Assembly (NCBI GenBank): GCA_963854835.1 | Contig: OY978526.1 | Location: 66,254,765-66,318,764, forward strand | Length of the DNA stretch: 64,000 bases | Source: Megamerina dolium | Lineage: Eukaryota > Arthropoda > Insecta > Diptera > Megamerinidae | Direction: 5' to 3' | Part shown: piece by piece, positions 35,546 through 48,367 of the stretch | How the letters are laid out: every line of letters begins with the position of its first letter | Position numbering within the stretch: the stretch's first letter is position 1 | Notes under the pieces: model-generated | The model's input: only the letters and a program-made list of their open reading frames with translations | Told to the model about the DNA's origin: nothing | Database searches by the model: none | Program-made: the position numbers and the translations under genes

Positions 35546-38404
35546 AAAAAAGTATATAATTTTTTTTCGAATATTCGTACGCTTCTCTGTCATGATTTAG
35601 AGTATGTATTTAAAAAATTGTTTGTAACAAAATTTTCTAAAATAAAATAAAACATAAATTGACTATTATAGATGATGCAAAATACATGCATAAAATATCA
35701 GCATACCTGATGATAATTCAAATGAAGGTTATGTATTAACGCTTAAAACGATGAAATCCCATGCGTGATAATAACAAGAGTTAATATTATACCTACGTAT
35801 GTATTTTCATATATCAAAATTATATAATATATGAGTATTATATATGTACTCATATACGTACTTTACATCATTGTTCATATGAATACGTTCATATATGAGT
35901 ACAGTATATATGTATTTACGACTGCACTATTGGTTTCTTCTATTTTTCCACCCTGATGTACGTGCTTCAGTGATAATCATATTAATAATGATAAATGAAT
36001 ATTCTCAAACTTCATATTAAATGTACAATAATGATTAAAGAAGTTATTCTCTTATATATATACGATACGTTCATAGTGTTGGGTCGTTTCAATCAGTTTT
36101 TGGATAAAGAAGACCCATCATGATAATGATGATATTACTTCATATTATAACTGATGAGAGCATTAGTATTAATAATGGCAGTACATAATGGTGAAAATGA
36201 TCAAGAGTACATATAATATATGTTAGAGATGGATATGCCATATAATCGCTTTTGAATAGCTAATCCTGTATTTATAATAATGAGGATAATTTTATGAAGT
36301 ATGAATGAATTGGCATATGATTAGTAAGTAATAAGGCATGAATGAATCAGATTAATGAAAAGCAAATAATATTTACATATCGTTAGTTTTTAAATTTCGA
36401 AGTAAATTAAATGCTCATTGCTTGCAATTATTAAATAAAAGTAATTAATTCGCTTTTATTAGCTCTGTGATAGTGAAATTATCTTATCAAGATTATTAAT
36501 AATGGATCTTGAATACCCAGACTCAGCCATGGTTTATGAGATTCTGTGAAAACATAATTCAGCAAAAAATTCTGGGAGTGGTGTGGGAATATATGGCATC
36601 ACATTGAGATCAAAGTTTAATGAAATGTAACAAAAAAAACCAAGAAATAACGCTACAGTTGCCCATTTCTTTCCATTGCACTATTTCCCTTCCATATAAA
36701 ATCGATATTTGTATAAAAATGACCTCTAGTGCTCCGATAGTGTTCGTAGAGGTATAAAATATACCATTGACCTCCATTAATTTAATTTCGCAACACTTTC
36801 CAGAACATACTTATTTTATATTTTTACCCTTTAATGAGGCTCCCTTACAAAATTCATGTAAAATTATTTAAAAATTAAGAAATTTTCCTCGAGGCATTAG
36901 AAGAAATGTTTTGTGAAAACAATTTTAGTTGAGATTTGTAACAAATCTCTATCAATAGTCTTTTTAATAACAATTTTGGATTTTTTTTCTTCTAAAAATG
37001 GCTTGAATTTTGTGCTCCTGCATAATGATCTGCGAAATAAACTTAACATATTTTATGACTTTCCATTTGTTACCATATATAATTAAATTTTATAAAATTT
37101 TTAATTTTCTACTTTAAAGTTTTTGAATTGCATGTTACTTATACGACCAGCGCACTTCTACTTGCATGTTGAAATCTTTAATTTTTCTCTATGATAGACG
37201 ATAATTTACATGAATTTCAATTAATTTATTTTTAAAGCAATTTTAACATTTTTTCCTATTTCAATCTTGATATTGTTTCAGCACATTGTTGTTGTTGTAG
37301 ATATTGCTATTTACTGACAAATTCTAGCGCACATCTTCATACACTTAAACAAGTGAGCGCGTGTGTGTGTGTGCGATGTAAAATTCAATTAATCATACAA
37401 CTGCTCAAAAATAAAGATGTCATATTGGATGGTCTTTCGAAGTAGATACATACACTACGTAGCCATCACAAAATCTTAGTAGCTGGCTGGTACTTGTACT
37501 TTTCCTCACTGTTAGAAAATCTATTGTTGGTAAACAAGTTGAAAGTAATTTTTCATTTACAAATTTTATTTTTTTCAAAAATTTCATGTTTTCAGCTGAG
37601 CTAGGAAGAACAAAGAGTTGTAAGCATATTCAGCAGGCATAACTTGGTAGTGGTAGTGGTATTGGTAGTCCAGACCAATATTTATCACCCTCTCCGAAAA
37701 TTGTAGCAGATGTCATTTGACATAAATTATGATGAGAAGAAAATATCTTTACGTATACTTTAAATATGTATAAATACGTATTGCACAAGACATAAGACAG
37801 ACATATAATAATATAATAATGATAAATAAATAAGATGTTTAAGAATAAGAGCTGGATACTATTCGAATAAGTGTATATGTACAGTTTCGAAAGGGCATAT
37901 CATACAAGTTAAAGGCTGAATGCTGAACGAATGAATAAATATGGAAAACAAATATATGTATCGTATATACATTATGTGAATAGCAACAACTACAATAACT
38001 AAAATAATGCTAACAACAACAATGAATGACAGTATTTGCATAAGACACGTCTATGATATTTGTTTCCTTTTAGTTTTTCCCCTCACTATTAGTAAGTTCT
38101 AGAGACGTACATCGTATGTAGATACATATATTTCTAAATATTTCTATTTATATTTTATATATGTACGTATAAAGTAAATGATGATAAAATCATCATTTAT
38201 CACATCAAGTTTTAAAGTCCACAGCTGATGAAGATGAAATTGGAAAGTATAATAATGGTAATATTTCTATAGCTGTATAGATACATAGCTCATAAGAGAC
38301 AATAGCCCAAGGAATGGGAGTGATACTTGAAATTACCCAGTTGAATCGTATGACAATTACTACAAGCTAAACAGACAGAATAGATAACCTATGCGGTGCT
38401 GTAC
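35546..38404. other. AT-rich DNA, no gene recognised
   Basis: Rich in ATAT/ATG simple sequence with a (GT)n run at about 37360-37373. No conserved coding block was found on either strand. Confidence 0.5.
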
Positions 38405-38510
38405 TGAACGTTAGGTTAGGTTAGGTTATGTGGCTGCCCTCTCTCTGAAAGGACACACTTAGGCCAGCAAGGCTCATTATTATACCACCGAGCATTAGAA
38501 AGGACCTACT
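38405..38510 (-). mobile_element. Probable LINE 3' tail with (CCTAA)n end
   Basis: It starts GTTAGGTTAGGTTATG followed by TGGCTGCCCTC and AAAGGACACACTTAGGCCAG. The start resembles that of the LINE tail at about 33699 (GTTAGGTTAGGTTATGCTGG). I read both as minus-strand LINE 3' ends finishing in CCTAA repeats. The family is not identified and the body left is short. Confidence 0.45.
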
Positions 38511-39048
38511 TAAATTTGAATATATAATAATATATTTGATAAATTTTGATTTTTTGCATTTAATACTTTCTTTATATTTAATATAAGCCAATGGCAACCC
38601 AGAAATGAAAGATCCAACAACCATACAGATATTTTGTAAACAACAAAACGGGAAGAAGAAGAAAGGCTGTCAGCTTGCTACTGAATGGATATCGCCACTG
38701 CCACTTTTTAGGCTGCAGCCAACTGTGGCTGCATTCATTAAAATTTCAATTCAGTGTGAATTCTTTAGCATATTCAATTCATGAATTGAAAACGAATAGA
38801 ACTCATTCATTTTTATCAGCCTAAAGATTTCACACACTGAATGGTAGAAAAAAAGATTGCAGCTTTTCAAATTTTAAATAAAAGAATTAAAAGTGAAAAT
38901 GAGTTCACACTTTTACTGCTCTGCCAGGTGGATATGATTATAGTAACAGCGGAAACACAGCCAAGAGATCATTCAAATATCCCAATTTGGATACCATTTA
39001 GATCAAAAGCGTCTCAAATTATATCCAGAAAGTATAAATAAAATAAAT

Positions 39049-39233
39049 AAATATGTGGCACTTAAAGCCCCAAAGGGCTCATTGGCCGAGATTCTCTTCC
39101 ATTACTGTTGTGCGTCTTAAATTTTGGACAGTATTAGAATGGCCCTACTTTTTTTAGCCAGTTCCGAACGGCAGAACACTTGTAACATCACTTTTCTGAG
39201 CTTTGCCACAGAGTTCTTTTTTAGAAGCTTTCA
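39049..39233 (-). mobile_element. SINE 3' fragment
   Basis: The tail-proximal half of the SINE in reverse orientation, preceded by (AAAT)n. It ends in the AGAAGCTTTCAT block, and the tRNA head is missing. It lies about 180 bp downstream of the transposase-like pseudogene. Confidence 0.85.
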
Positions 39234-39415
39234 TTCACGACCTATATCGAATTTAAGACAAAGAGTAAACAAAGCATATTTTACTTTATTTTTTTCTTCT
39301 AAAATTCAACATAACAAATAATAAAAGCATATAAAATGTAATTAATAAAAAAAATTAATTGAATTCAGTAATTAAGAAACAAAACGAAGAGTTTTAGGAA
39401 ATAAACGCGAATGAG

Positions 39416-41426
39416 TTATTTTTGAAAGTCTTTCTTGCTGTCAAGTCTAGCGAATTTTTCACGACTTTCTAATGTCACCGCCATAACTCCTTCTCGATTA
39501 TGTTCTAAAACTCTTTTGGATACACTAGCCAGCAATTGAACATGTCTTTCCGTTCCTTGTATGTGTACTGGAATTTTCGGATCAGGCAGCGGTGGATCAA
39601 TGTCTTCTAAATATTGTTGTAGATATTCATAAGGAATATTTCGAGTGAATGGTGGTTCGAATAAGATTGAATTATCATTCATGTCAATCATATTCGTAAA
39701 ATCTGTGCAATTGAAGTTTATGATAGGCTTTTTATAAACTCTCAGTAGCATCGGATCTTCCACATGGTTACGGTAGTGTAAAATTTTTTTTAGAGCTAAG
39801 TCGCGTATTTTTTTTTCATCGTCGAACAACATTGCCAATAAAATGTTTTCTGAATGAGCATAATACGAGTTTTCTTTAACAACATTATTTACAATTTGGC
39901 TTAAATTCGAATCCAAATATTGAGTCCAACGTATGAATTTATAAAATAATACACTACCGTGCACGACAGAGTTGTAATATTTAATATTGAAGTACATTGG
40001 CGTATATACTTTAATTATATAGTTTGCCAGAATTTTTAAATTTGTAGATGGCTTGTTGGTTGTCACATATAACCGTAATAATCTGCTGGCTTTGGTGAGC
40101 CAACGAGAATGTGCTATTGGCCCTGGTTTAATGTTGGCCAAATCCGCCAAAACCTCACCAGAAGAAATTGCAAGCGCCATTTTGTACAAGTACATTGCGT
40201 CGGTAGTTAATTCAACAGCACTTAAATCAGGTATATTTTCCAGAGTGATAATCTCAAAATCGTTTACCGCCTAAAAATAGAAGAGATTAGATGAATTAAA
40301 TACAATTTTATCATTTAAATTCGAACACATTACTTGAGAAATACGATTCAAAATAGTAATACAAATTTAAAAAAATTACATACCGGAACATTATCACAAG
40401 TTTCTATTTGTTTGCTCAACGTTCCGGTTGTCGTTCGTGGTCCAGTGGTGGATGATTTCTCCAAAGTGTCAAACAAATGCCGTAACGGCAGCTCGTTAAA
40501 GTGGAGAAGGCACACAAACCAATGCAGTGGTCTGTTTAACTGCATTTCGAATCGTCGCAAAATTCCATTTCTTATGCCAGTATTTGCTCGCTCACCATCA
40601 CAGCATATGCCAATCAAAGAATCTAGAGACATTGCTTTGTTGATGAAAAATTCGTTCAATTTGATGACTTTGTGTTCAGAATCTTCATTTTCTACTTTTA
40701 TGTAGCCTAATAATTGGGAATGTGGTTCCTTTAAAACAACTAGGTGAGGTTCTTTCACCATCCTTGGATGAAATTTGTTATCGATTTTTTCCATCGTTAA
40801 AGAATCATTTTTTCTGCCGTCGAATGAAAATGCAATTAAATTGGAAGCATCATACCGATTATGAAGCACTTTTTATCTACATTTAACTTTTTCTCTACGA
40901 ACTTTAGACTTGTCCATAATGACAAGATTGCCATGACCATCTTTGACGCCAATGTCTTCCATAAGAGATGTTGCCAATGCTGATGCTATTCTATCTGACA
41001 CACCAAATCTGTCACACATCATAGCAAACTTGAAAGCATCGTATCTGGGTGTATATGGTCCTCGTTTCGTTTGAGATGCATTTTGTGCTTCTACTAAATG
41101 TGTACTATGCTCATAATCACTTTCCTGGTCTTCTTATGTTAGACCCTGGCTCTCTTCAATTGTTTCTATTATTGTAGATGTAGGTGCTTGCTCTTCAATT
41201 TCTGTCTGGTATTCCGGTATCGTAGATCTTCTGTCATTATGTTGATCCATCATAAACTCTTTCAACTCTTCTGGAATCATTCCACATGAGCATAGAGCAG
41301 ATTCAGACCAGTCAAATCAGAAGACATACCAAAAGCAGGAACATCGTGAGAAGGCATATGTTTCAAACTACTTTCGGTACTTATTGATGTTGGTGCGGCT
41401 TGTGATGTTGACGGCAATAGATCCAT
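39416..41426 (-). pseudogene. Transposase-like gene of unidentified family, broken, one intron
   Basis: The minus-strand coding trace is about 630 codons. Starting from ATG at 41426 it shows a Ser/Thr-rich N-terminus, a frame change near 41290-41340, and a YTPRYDAFKFAMMCDRFGVSDRIASA-like region (about 40960-41065). A core then carries FSFDGR, ICCDGERANTG and WFVCLLHFNELPLRHLF at 40384-40866. A consensus intron of 113 bp (GTATGT at 40383 to TTTTTAG at 40271, phase 0) joins NVP to AVNDFEII, and a long C-terminal exon stops at 39416. Two in-frame TAA codons (41134-41136 and 40873-40875) and the frame change mark it as a pseudogene. The spaced Asp motifs with a downstream C-x-x-H suggest an RNase H-fold transposase or a gene derived from one. 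I recall similar multicopy uncharacterised proteins in insects but cannot name the family. Confidence 0.6.
40271..40383 (-). other. Intron of the transposase-like pseudogene
   Basis: Donor GTATGT and acceptor CTATTTTTAG bound 113 bp, keeping frame between Pro (CCG) and Ala (GCG). That consensus junctions remain suggests the copy is DNA-borne, not a processed retrocopy. Confidence 0.7.
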
Positions 41427-41427
41427 G

Positions 41428-43041
41428 TTTAAAAAAATCTCCTTACAGTCGGCTGGGGCCGACCAAACTATACCCTGCATATGTAGATTTATATATAAAA
41501 AGTTTACTCGAATATCCAACTTTTCTTTTATTTCCACTTTTCGAGAAACAATTTTTGTAAATACTACTAATTTACACCCGAAATATGGTTGACTTTGACG
41601 AAGTAAAAGGATTTTAAGATAATTCCGAGGCTTAGTATGGGAGCTATATAAAATTGGGCGTGGCTTGCCACTTTCTAGTAAATCCAATTAATTTTTCAAC
41701 GTTAATCCACACCTTAAATTTGGTGTCCTACGTTGAATAGTTTCTAAGTTATGGTGGTTAACATTTTTGTTTAATTTCCTCAACTTTGTATGGGAGCCCC
41801 AATAAGAAGTGGGCCTGGTACGCTGATTTTTCGCCAGATTATTTCCGACTACCATATTAACCTAAGTGTTAATTATGATTGTTCTAGACGGAAGGATACA
41901 GAAGTTACAGCTATTTCAATTTAAAAGAAATTCGGTCATTTTGTATGGCGGCTACTATCAACAGTGGGCGTGGCGCGTCCATTTCCTGCGAGTCTAGTTG
42001 CTCCTACAATACTAATCCATACCTAAAATCTCGTTCTTTTACGCTAAATGGTTTGTAAGCTATGGAGCTTAAAATTTTAGTTTAATTCACTCGACTTTGT
42101 ATGGGAGACCCATGAAGTAGTAGGCGTGGCACACTGATTTTCTGCCAGATTTTTGCCAACTACGATATTAATTTAAGTGTCAATTATGGTTATTCTAGAC
42201 AGAGGATTGCCGAAGTTACAGCTGTTTCAATTTAAAATTTGTATGGGGGCTACGATAAACAGTGGGCGTGGTGCGCCCATTTTCTGTGAGCCTAGTTGCT
42301 CGTACAATACTAATCCATACCTCAAATCTCGTTGTCCTACGCTAAATATTTTGTAAGTTATAACCGGTAACATTTTTTTTAATTTCCGCAACTTTGTATG
42401 GGAGACCCAAAAAGGAGTGGGCGTGGCATATTGATTTTCTGCCATGTTATTTCTGACTAACGTGTTAATCTAAGTGTCAATTATGGTTATTCTAGACAGA
42501 AGATTGTAGAAGTTACAGCAGTTTCAATTTAAAAGAAGTACAGACACTTTGTATGGGAGCTACGCTAGAAAGTAGGCGTGGCTCATCCACTTTTGGTGAG
42601 GTTATATAGTAGTATAATATAACTCTATGTGCAAAATATTGTTGTCCCAAGTGGTATATTGTGTGAGTTATAGCAAGTTAAAGATTTTGAAAATTTCGAG
42701 GTTAGTCGCTTTGAATGCTTGGTGTGGGCGTGGTTATTGACCGATCATGCCCAATATCAATCCCCTCCGTACCCTTGGATCATAGATTGCTTATGCCAAA
42801 TTTCATCGAAATAGCTCAATATTTACTCAAGTTATCGTGCGAACCAGCCAGGTGACAGACAGACGGACGGACGGACGGACGGACGGACGGACGGACGGAC
42901 GGACATCGTTAAATCGAAAATTTAATCGACGCTGATCACGAATATATATCCATGTCTATATCTCCGGAGATTCCTTCAAGTGGACACAAACATCTGACCG
43001 AAATGAATATACCATGCATATTGCATTATGCAGGGTATAAT
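41428..43041 (+). mobile_element. Helentron-like non-autonomous element, copy 3 (near complete)
   Basis: It has the same architecture as copy 2. TTTAAAAAAATCTCCTTACA is followed by the hairpin at 41448-41463 and TATACCCTGCATA. Eight ~155-bp units follow, with marker blocks near 41653, 41808, 41963, 42117, 42260, 42415, 42572 and 42722. Next come GACAGACA with a longer (GGAC)n run (about 42860-42903) and TATGCAGGGTATAATT at the end. Its hairpin end sits directly beside the ATG of the transposase-like pseudogene, so it has replaced or displaced that gene's upstream sequence. No protein is encoded. Confidence 0.78.
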
Positions 43042-43585
43042 TAAATATTAATTAATTAATTTATAAATATTAAGATTTTCCAGCTAGGTTTTGAGGTTTT
43101 CTTCCTTCAAAAGCTGGTAAAAATGTGATTTAGGTCTTAGCTTGAAATCTATCGATTTTATTTTTAGAAAAGCTGGAAAAAGGAACAAAATGTATGGAAT
43201 ATGATTTAACAATTTATAATTCGAGTATGTATTTTGAATATATTCAATACAAAGTCAAAAATTCGTCTATTTCCACAACAGTATCGTATATTTTTCCAAA
43301 AAAATGTACGAAAGCGCCCTCTGGCGGCACTCAAAAATAAAAATTAATGTCAAAAATGGATTCCGCGACCCAAAAAACCCCCACATACACATTTGGCTAA
43401 AGGAAATAGCATTTTTTTGCCTCTATTCTCGAATATTTCTAGAAAAAATACCTATTTTGAAAAATCAGGGGGCTCGAAATTCATTTTAGAGCTATGGTTT
43501 CTTTGGCAAATTTACTTAGAATGATCCATAGAATAAGAATCACGATGAGCCTTTGGGTCGAAAAAATTTGACCCACCCTAATATA
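43042..43585. other. Repeat-like, unassigned DNA
   Basis: There is no coding signal. The right end holds GGGTC-GAAAAAATTT-GACCC (about 43556-43575), a small inverted repeat, then CACCCTAATATATA, which resembles the end of a repeat element. I could not find a matching left end. Confidence 0.4.
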
Positions 43586-43809
43586 TACAGTATTGTGCAA
43601 AACTTAAGCAACTGGCATAGTGCTCTCATTGATTTCAAATTTACTAAAAAATAAAAGCGCTTAGATTGAATGTTTTAATATTTATTTGTTCCTTCATTAA
43701 ATACATAAAAAACAACAACAACAAAGGTTCGGTATTCTTACGAAATTAACTGTAAACAACAAAAAACAAATTATACTCATATTTCATCTGTGCAAAACTT
43801 AAGCAACTT

Positions 43810-44885
43810 TTAATATTTTGTGTAGTATCCCTTATTTTTAATTACTGCAGCACACCTTTTGGGCATAGAAGCTACTAATTTCGTTAAATATGATTTATTT
43901 ATATTTTCCCATTCAGTTTTGAGGCCTAAAAATAGTTCGTCTTTATTTTTAAAGCGCTTTGAGCCCAAGCCTCGTTTTAAAATTGAAAACAAATTTTCAA
44001 TAGGATTCAAGTCGGGCGATTGTGCCGGCCAATCAAGCACTTGAATCTTATTTGACTGTAGCCAATCCTTCACAAACTTCGATGTGTGTTTCGGATCATT
44101 GTCGTGCTGAAACACCCATCGAAGTGGCATATTCCATTCCGCAAAAGGCAACATTGCAGTTTCTAAGATGTCCTTATACATAAATCTGTCCATTTTGTGG
44201 TCAATCCTATGCAAAGGACCAAGTCCACTCCCCGAAAAACACGCTCACACCATGACGTTCCCTCCTCCATGCTTTACAGTCTTCTTACAGTATCGCGGAT
44301 TGAGGCCTTCACCTTTCACATGTCGAACTCTTATTATTCCGTCTGAATTAAATAAATTTATTTTAACTTCATCACTGAACAGTACGCCAAACCACTTTTT
44401 TATGGACCAGCCCACGTACTTCTTAGCAAATTCAAGTCTGGAAAAAAAAATATATGTTGTTGTTTTTGTTTTGAAGGCATTAAACCAAACATACCTTTTT
44501 TTACATGTTTTGGTGTAAGCATTGGTTTCTTTACCGCTTTGTAGCTTTTTAAACCAACTTTAATCAAATGCCTTCTTACTGTGCTTGAATCGACATTTAA
44601 ATTAAGAGTATTTACTATATCTTTTGAAGACATGAACGGATTTTTTTTAATCAATTTTTTAATTTGAATAGCTTCCCTATAAGAAATTTTTTGGGGTCTT
44701 CCTCCTGAATTTCGATCTGTAACGCTACCAGTTTTTTCAAATAATCGTATCCATCTTGATATCATAGATTTGTTGATATTTAATGATTTTGCAATGTCAT
44801 TCTGTGGTTTTCCTTCCTTAAATAACGATATAACCTTCATCTTAAATTGATGACTATAACGGACACGTTGCATTTTGGATTTCAA
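43810..44885 (-). pseudogene. Tc1-family transposase, DD34E, with 57-bp intron; two lesions
   Basis: Exon 1 (44495-44885) encodes the N-terminal paired-like DNA-binding region: MQRVRYSHQFKMKVISLFKE, a GRPQKIS hook and a second helix-turn-helix ending TPKHVKK. An intron follows (GTATGT at 44494 to TTTCCAG at 44438). Exon 2 (43810-44437) has FSDEVK (first Asp), QHDNDPKHTSK (second Asp), and PAQSPDLNPIENLF, where Glu lies 34 residues on. Two lesions are visible. TGA at 44245-44247 stands where the family has Trp in the MVWACFSGSG-like block. One base also appears to be missing at the A run by the exon 1 end, putting the exons one base out of frame. Allowing for these the protein would be about 339 residues, the usual Tc1 size. 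All three catalytic residues persist. Confidence 0.88.
44438..44494 (-). other. Intron of the Tc1-type transposase
   Basis: GTATGT donor, polypyrimidine run and CAG acceptor span 57 bp, similar in size and role to the known small intron of Minos transposase. The flanking frames join HVKK to LEFAKKYVGWSIKKWFG if one A is assumed lost from exon 1. Confidence 0.75.
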
Positions 44886-45236
44886 TATGTTTGAAAGAAC
44901 TGTGCGCTAAGAAAGACTTTTTTGTACTGAGTTAGATCAATGTTAATGCACAAAGCAGAAAAAACTCCGAAAAAGATCCGTTATTTTCTGAACAAAGAAA
45001 TATCGAACACCTTTGCACTCCGAGTTGCTTAAGTTTTGCACAGATGAAATATGAGTATAATTTGTTTTTTGTTGTTTACAGTTAATTTCGTAAGAATACC
45101 GAACTTTTGTTGTTGTTGTTTTTTATGTATTTAATGAAGGAACAATTATTAAAACATTCAATCTAAGCGCTTTTATTTTTTAGTAAATTTGAAATCAATG
45201 AGAGCACTATGCCAGTTGCTTAAGTTTTGCACAATA

Positions 45237-45494
<258 letters not shown>

Positions 45495-45776
45495 CTTCCT
45501 GTAAACGTAGAAACCAGTTAAGGTTAAAATCTCTTGAATTTCAAAAATTAGCATTTTTTGAAGAAATATAATAGATAATATTTTTATAACTACCTTTACA
45601 ATTCAAATAATATGATATTTTGTGCAAAAACGCGCAACATGATTTACAAAAAATTTCAAAGTTTGAGTATATGCTAGCAATGCCATGTGCCTTTCTTTAT
45701 AAATAATTACATAGTCTACTCCATTCAATTATAGACCTTCCCAAAGGTAATATTACATAGCCACGTTTTGCAATTA

Positions 45777-45866
45777 CTAAAAGGGATCTGTGATAAAGCT
45801 CAGAAAAAATTGTGATATAAGTAGGTCCTTTCCAATTTCTGCCGAATACTGGAAGAGAAACACGAT
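45777..45866 (+). mobile_element. SINE internal/3' fragment, diverged
   Basis: TACTAAAAGGGATCTGTGAT, AAAGCTCAGAAAAAAT, AAGTAGGTCCTTTCCAA and ACTGGAAGAGAAAC follow the order of the SINE body. Head and tail are absent. Confidence 0.65.
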
Positions 45867-47640
45867 GAAATTACAATGGACCTTTCTGGTCAAAGTGTGT
45901 AAACCTTTAGATGCACAAATTTTACAACTTTTCGCTTTTGTCAGCAAGCAGATATAGTGAAAGATATCTATTAACTGTCCCCAAGTTAAATTCAATTCAA
46001 AATTTCTTAGATTTCATTTCGACAAGTGCTTAAAAATAAAAGTGCGTGTAACAACAGGCATATTCACTGATCGGACAATTCTAATGTCCTTTAGCATTGT
46101 GGTGGTGAATTAGTGGTTTCCTGGGTAACTCGTAGTTGAAAATTTAATTAACATTGTTGAAATGTTATACTTCTATTTAAAATGTATGTATGCAAGTGGT
46201 GTGCAATTTTAGTATCTGCGTATTTATACATAAAGTACTTATCTCTGTACAAAACACAAAGATATACGATTGTTTAATTGAATTGTTCATCTGATGTAAT
46301 GACAATCAAAGACACGAATACACACAAATGAGGCAATGCAGCTAAGTTTAACACCGTATATAACTGTTCATGCTCTCACAGTGCATAGACTATAACTATT
46401 TGAATTGAATGTTCATCGTCATCAACCTTCAATGTCTAATGAAGAAATGTTTGTATGTATGCATATTGCATCGCTAAAGGGATGCGACTACTTTCACTGC
46501 TTGCGTATCTTTTTGATGTTGCAGATACCATTACGTATATACCCGTGAGCATTTTGCAACACCATATTATAACAAGAAATATTATTGAACGTATTAAAAG
46601 AAAATAATAATCGGAACACTCATATACATATATGTCTCGACATTTGATAATTGAAAGGCAATATCACTCAAATACATACATACATACATACTCGTACTAC
46701 AACATTGGCAATAAAAATAACAGCATAATAATCGATTCAGGCGCTAGGCATACCGCATGAACTATTGAGACTGCGATAACTACGACAATGATGACTGCAA
46801 TTGTCAATCATAAAAGTTTCTGTGACAAATTGCTGTTGAACAATTTGCGACAACCTATTCAGCCATCCATTCATTCATTCATCCATCTATCCATGTATTC
46901 TAAATAAAATGAGACAAAAACATTGCGTGTGTGTGTGTGTGTGCAAGTGCTTGTGTAAATGAATGTTGATTTTAATGGCCTTGGTAATGTTGATTGTCTT
47001 GTTGGCTATGCTGGTGAGTACAAAATGAGCTGGCTAACTACGTACATACATATATACGACTAGTACTTGCGTGAATATAATGCGCTGTAAGCCCTTGTGC
47101 AATGCACATTCAGTTTGTTAAGCCACGAGTAACATCGTACACTGCAATACATATTAGCTGTATTGGCAGTAATAATAGTGGCTCAATATACCGACAAAAA
47201 GTAACACATTTTATAGTACATTCAATCGCGGGCACATATACATATCGTAGAGACGGAAACCACATGAAATCACAGTTGGTATAAGCAGATAGATGATTGA
47301 TTGAATTTGGGGCAAATAACATTGTGATCCAGTGCGTGTTTCCTTTTTAGGTATTGACACTCATATAAATACAAGTACACTCGACATATATCAATTTTTA
47401 TTGTTTAAATTCCTACTGTCGATAGTTTAGATTAAAAAAAAAACTTCAATTCTTTATTCTCGATCTCATATAAACAGTATGCTTCTGCAGTCTGTGGGAG
47501 AGCTTTTGCAAAAGGTAGAGATAAAGGGTAAGTAAGTTTAGAAAAAATGTCAAAAAGAAAAAGATTAATGGAGGTCGGTCATACATTTCACACGTCTACG
47601 GACGATTCTGGATATTTTAGTGATTACTATCACCATTTGA
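45867..47640. other. AT-rich DNA, no gene recognised
   Basis: Holds a (GT)n run at about 46926-46943 and short ATAC repeats. No coding signal. Confidence 0.5.
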
Positions 47641-48010
47641 TGAAGATTAGGGTGGAAGATGGTACCGATAGCCAATCGGCTCTGAGGTCTCTCTAAATAG
47701 TAAGGCTTTCATCAAGGACTGTGACTGAGTATCAAACTTGAACAAACTTGCTCAATACTTCATCATACATCTCCTTTGGGTACCCGGGCATAGAAATATC
47801 GAGGGTAATTGGAGGGCGTATGAATTTCTCGTTGTCAACTTGCAAATTGTTATTAGGCAGGTACACCATCGATGTTGCTAACACAGACGGCAACTTTTCT
47901 AACCAGTAGGCTAACTTGGCCGGAATGGAGCTTAATTTCGACTACTGTTAGCGAAAAGTTAGAAAAACGACTAAAGTGTAAGGGCAAGTGCTTCAATAGG
48001 TTTACGATAA
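47641..48010 (+). pseudogene. LINE RNase H-domain fragment
   Basis: Plus-strand reading gives DSQSALRSL, then after a one-base shift LNSKAFIKDC, then IIHLLWVPGHRNIEGN (about 47760-47810). This is the classic middle and end of a LINE-encoded RNase H domain (DSQ Asp and the His of VPGH). A diverged C-terminal TWPEWSLISTTVSEKLEKR stretch follows near 47910-47970. Stops and frame changes interrupt it. No reverse transcriptase is found upstream. It may be of the same family as the fragments at 33690-35270 and 60950-61800. Confidence 0.7.
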
Positions 48011-48367
48011 TGTTTTAAAAGTCGACTAATTTATCCACGTTGTTACATTTTTGTCTTGTGTGGCTGCTGTTAAGTCTTCTGTAAGATGTTTTCATAAAAA
48101 GAATCAATTTTCAGTTAGATCTGAAAATTACAAAGTCTTGTTATAAGAAATGATGTTCGACTGAGCTGTTATATCATATGGATTTTATGGTCGTTATTTC
48201 TAACCTGAAGAGACTTGCAAAAATAGCCAAAGAACATTGTTTAAATTGGAGATTTGAGAGAACACTGCAATGAAATGAAATGACAATTTGTCACATGAAG
48301 CTAACTATATTCAGCTCTATTAGAGAGTTCTACCACATCAACATCTTGCCTATGCATCGATTTAACA

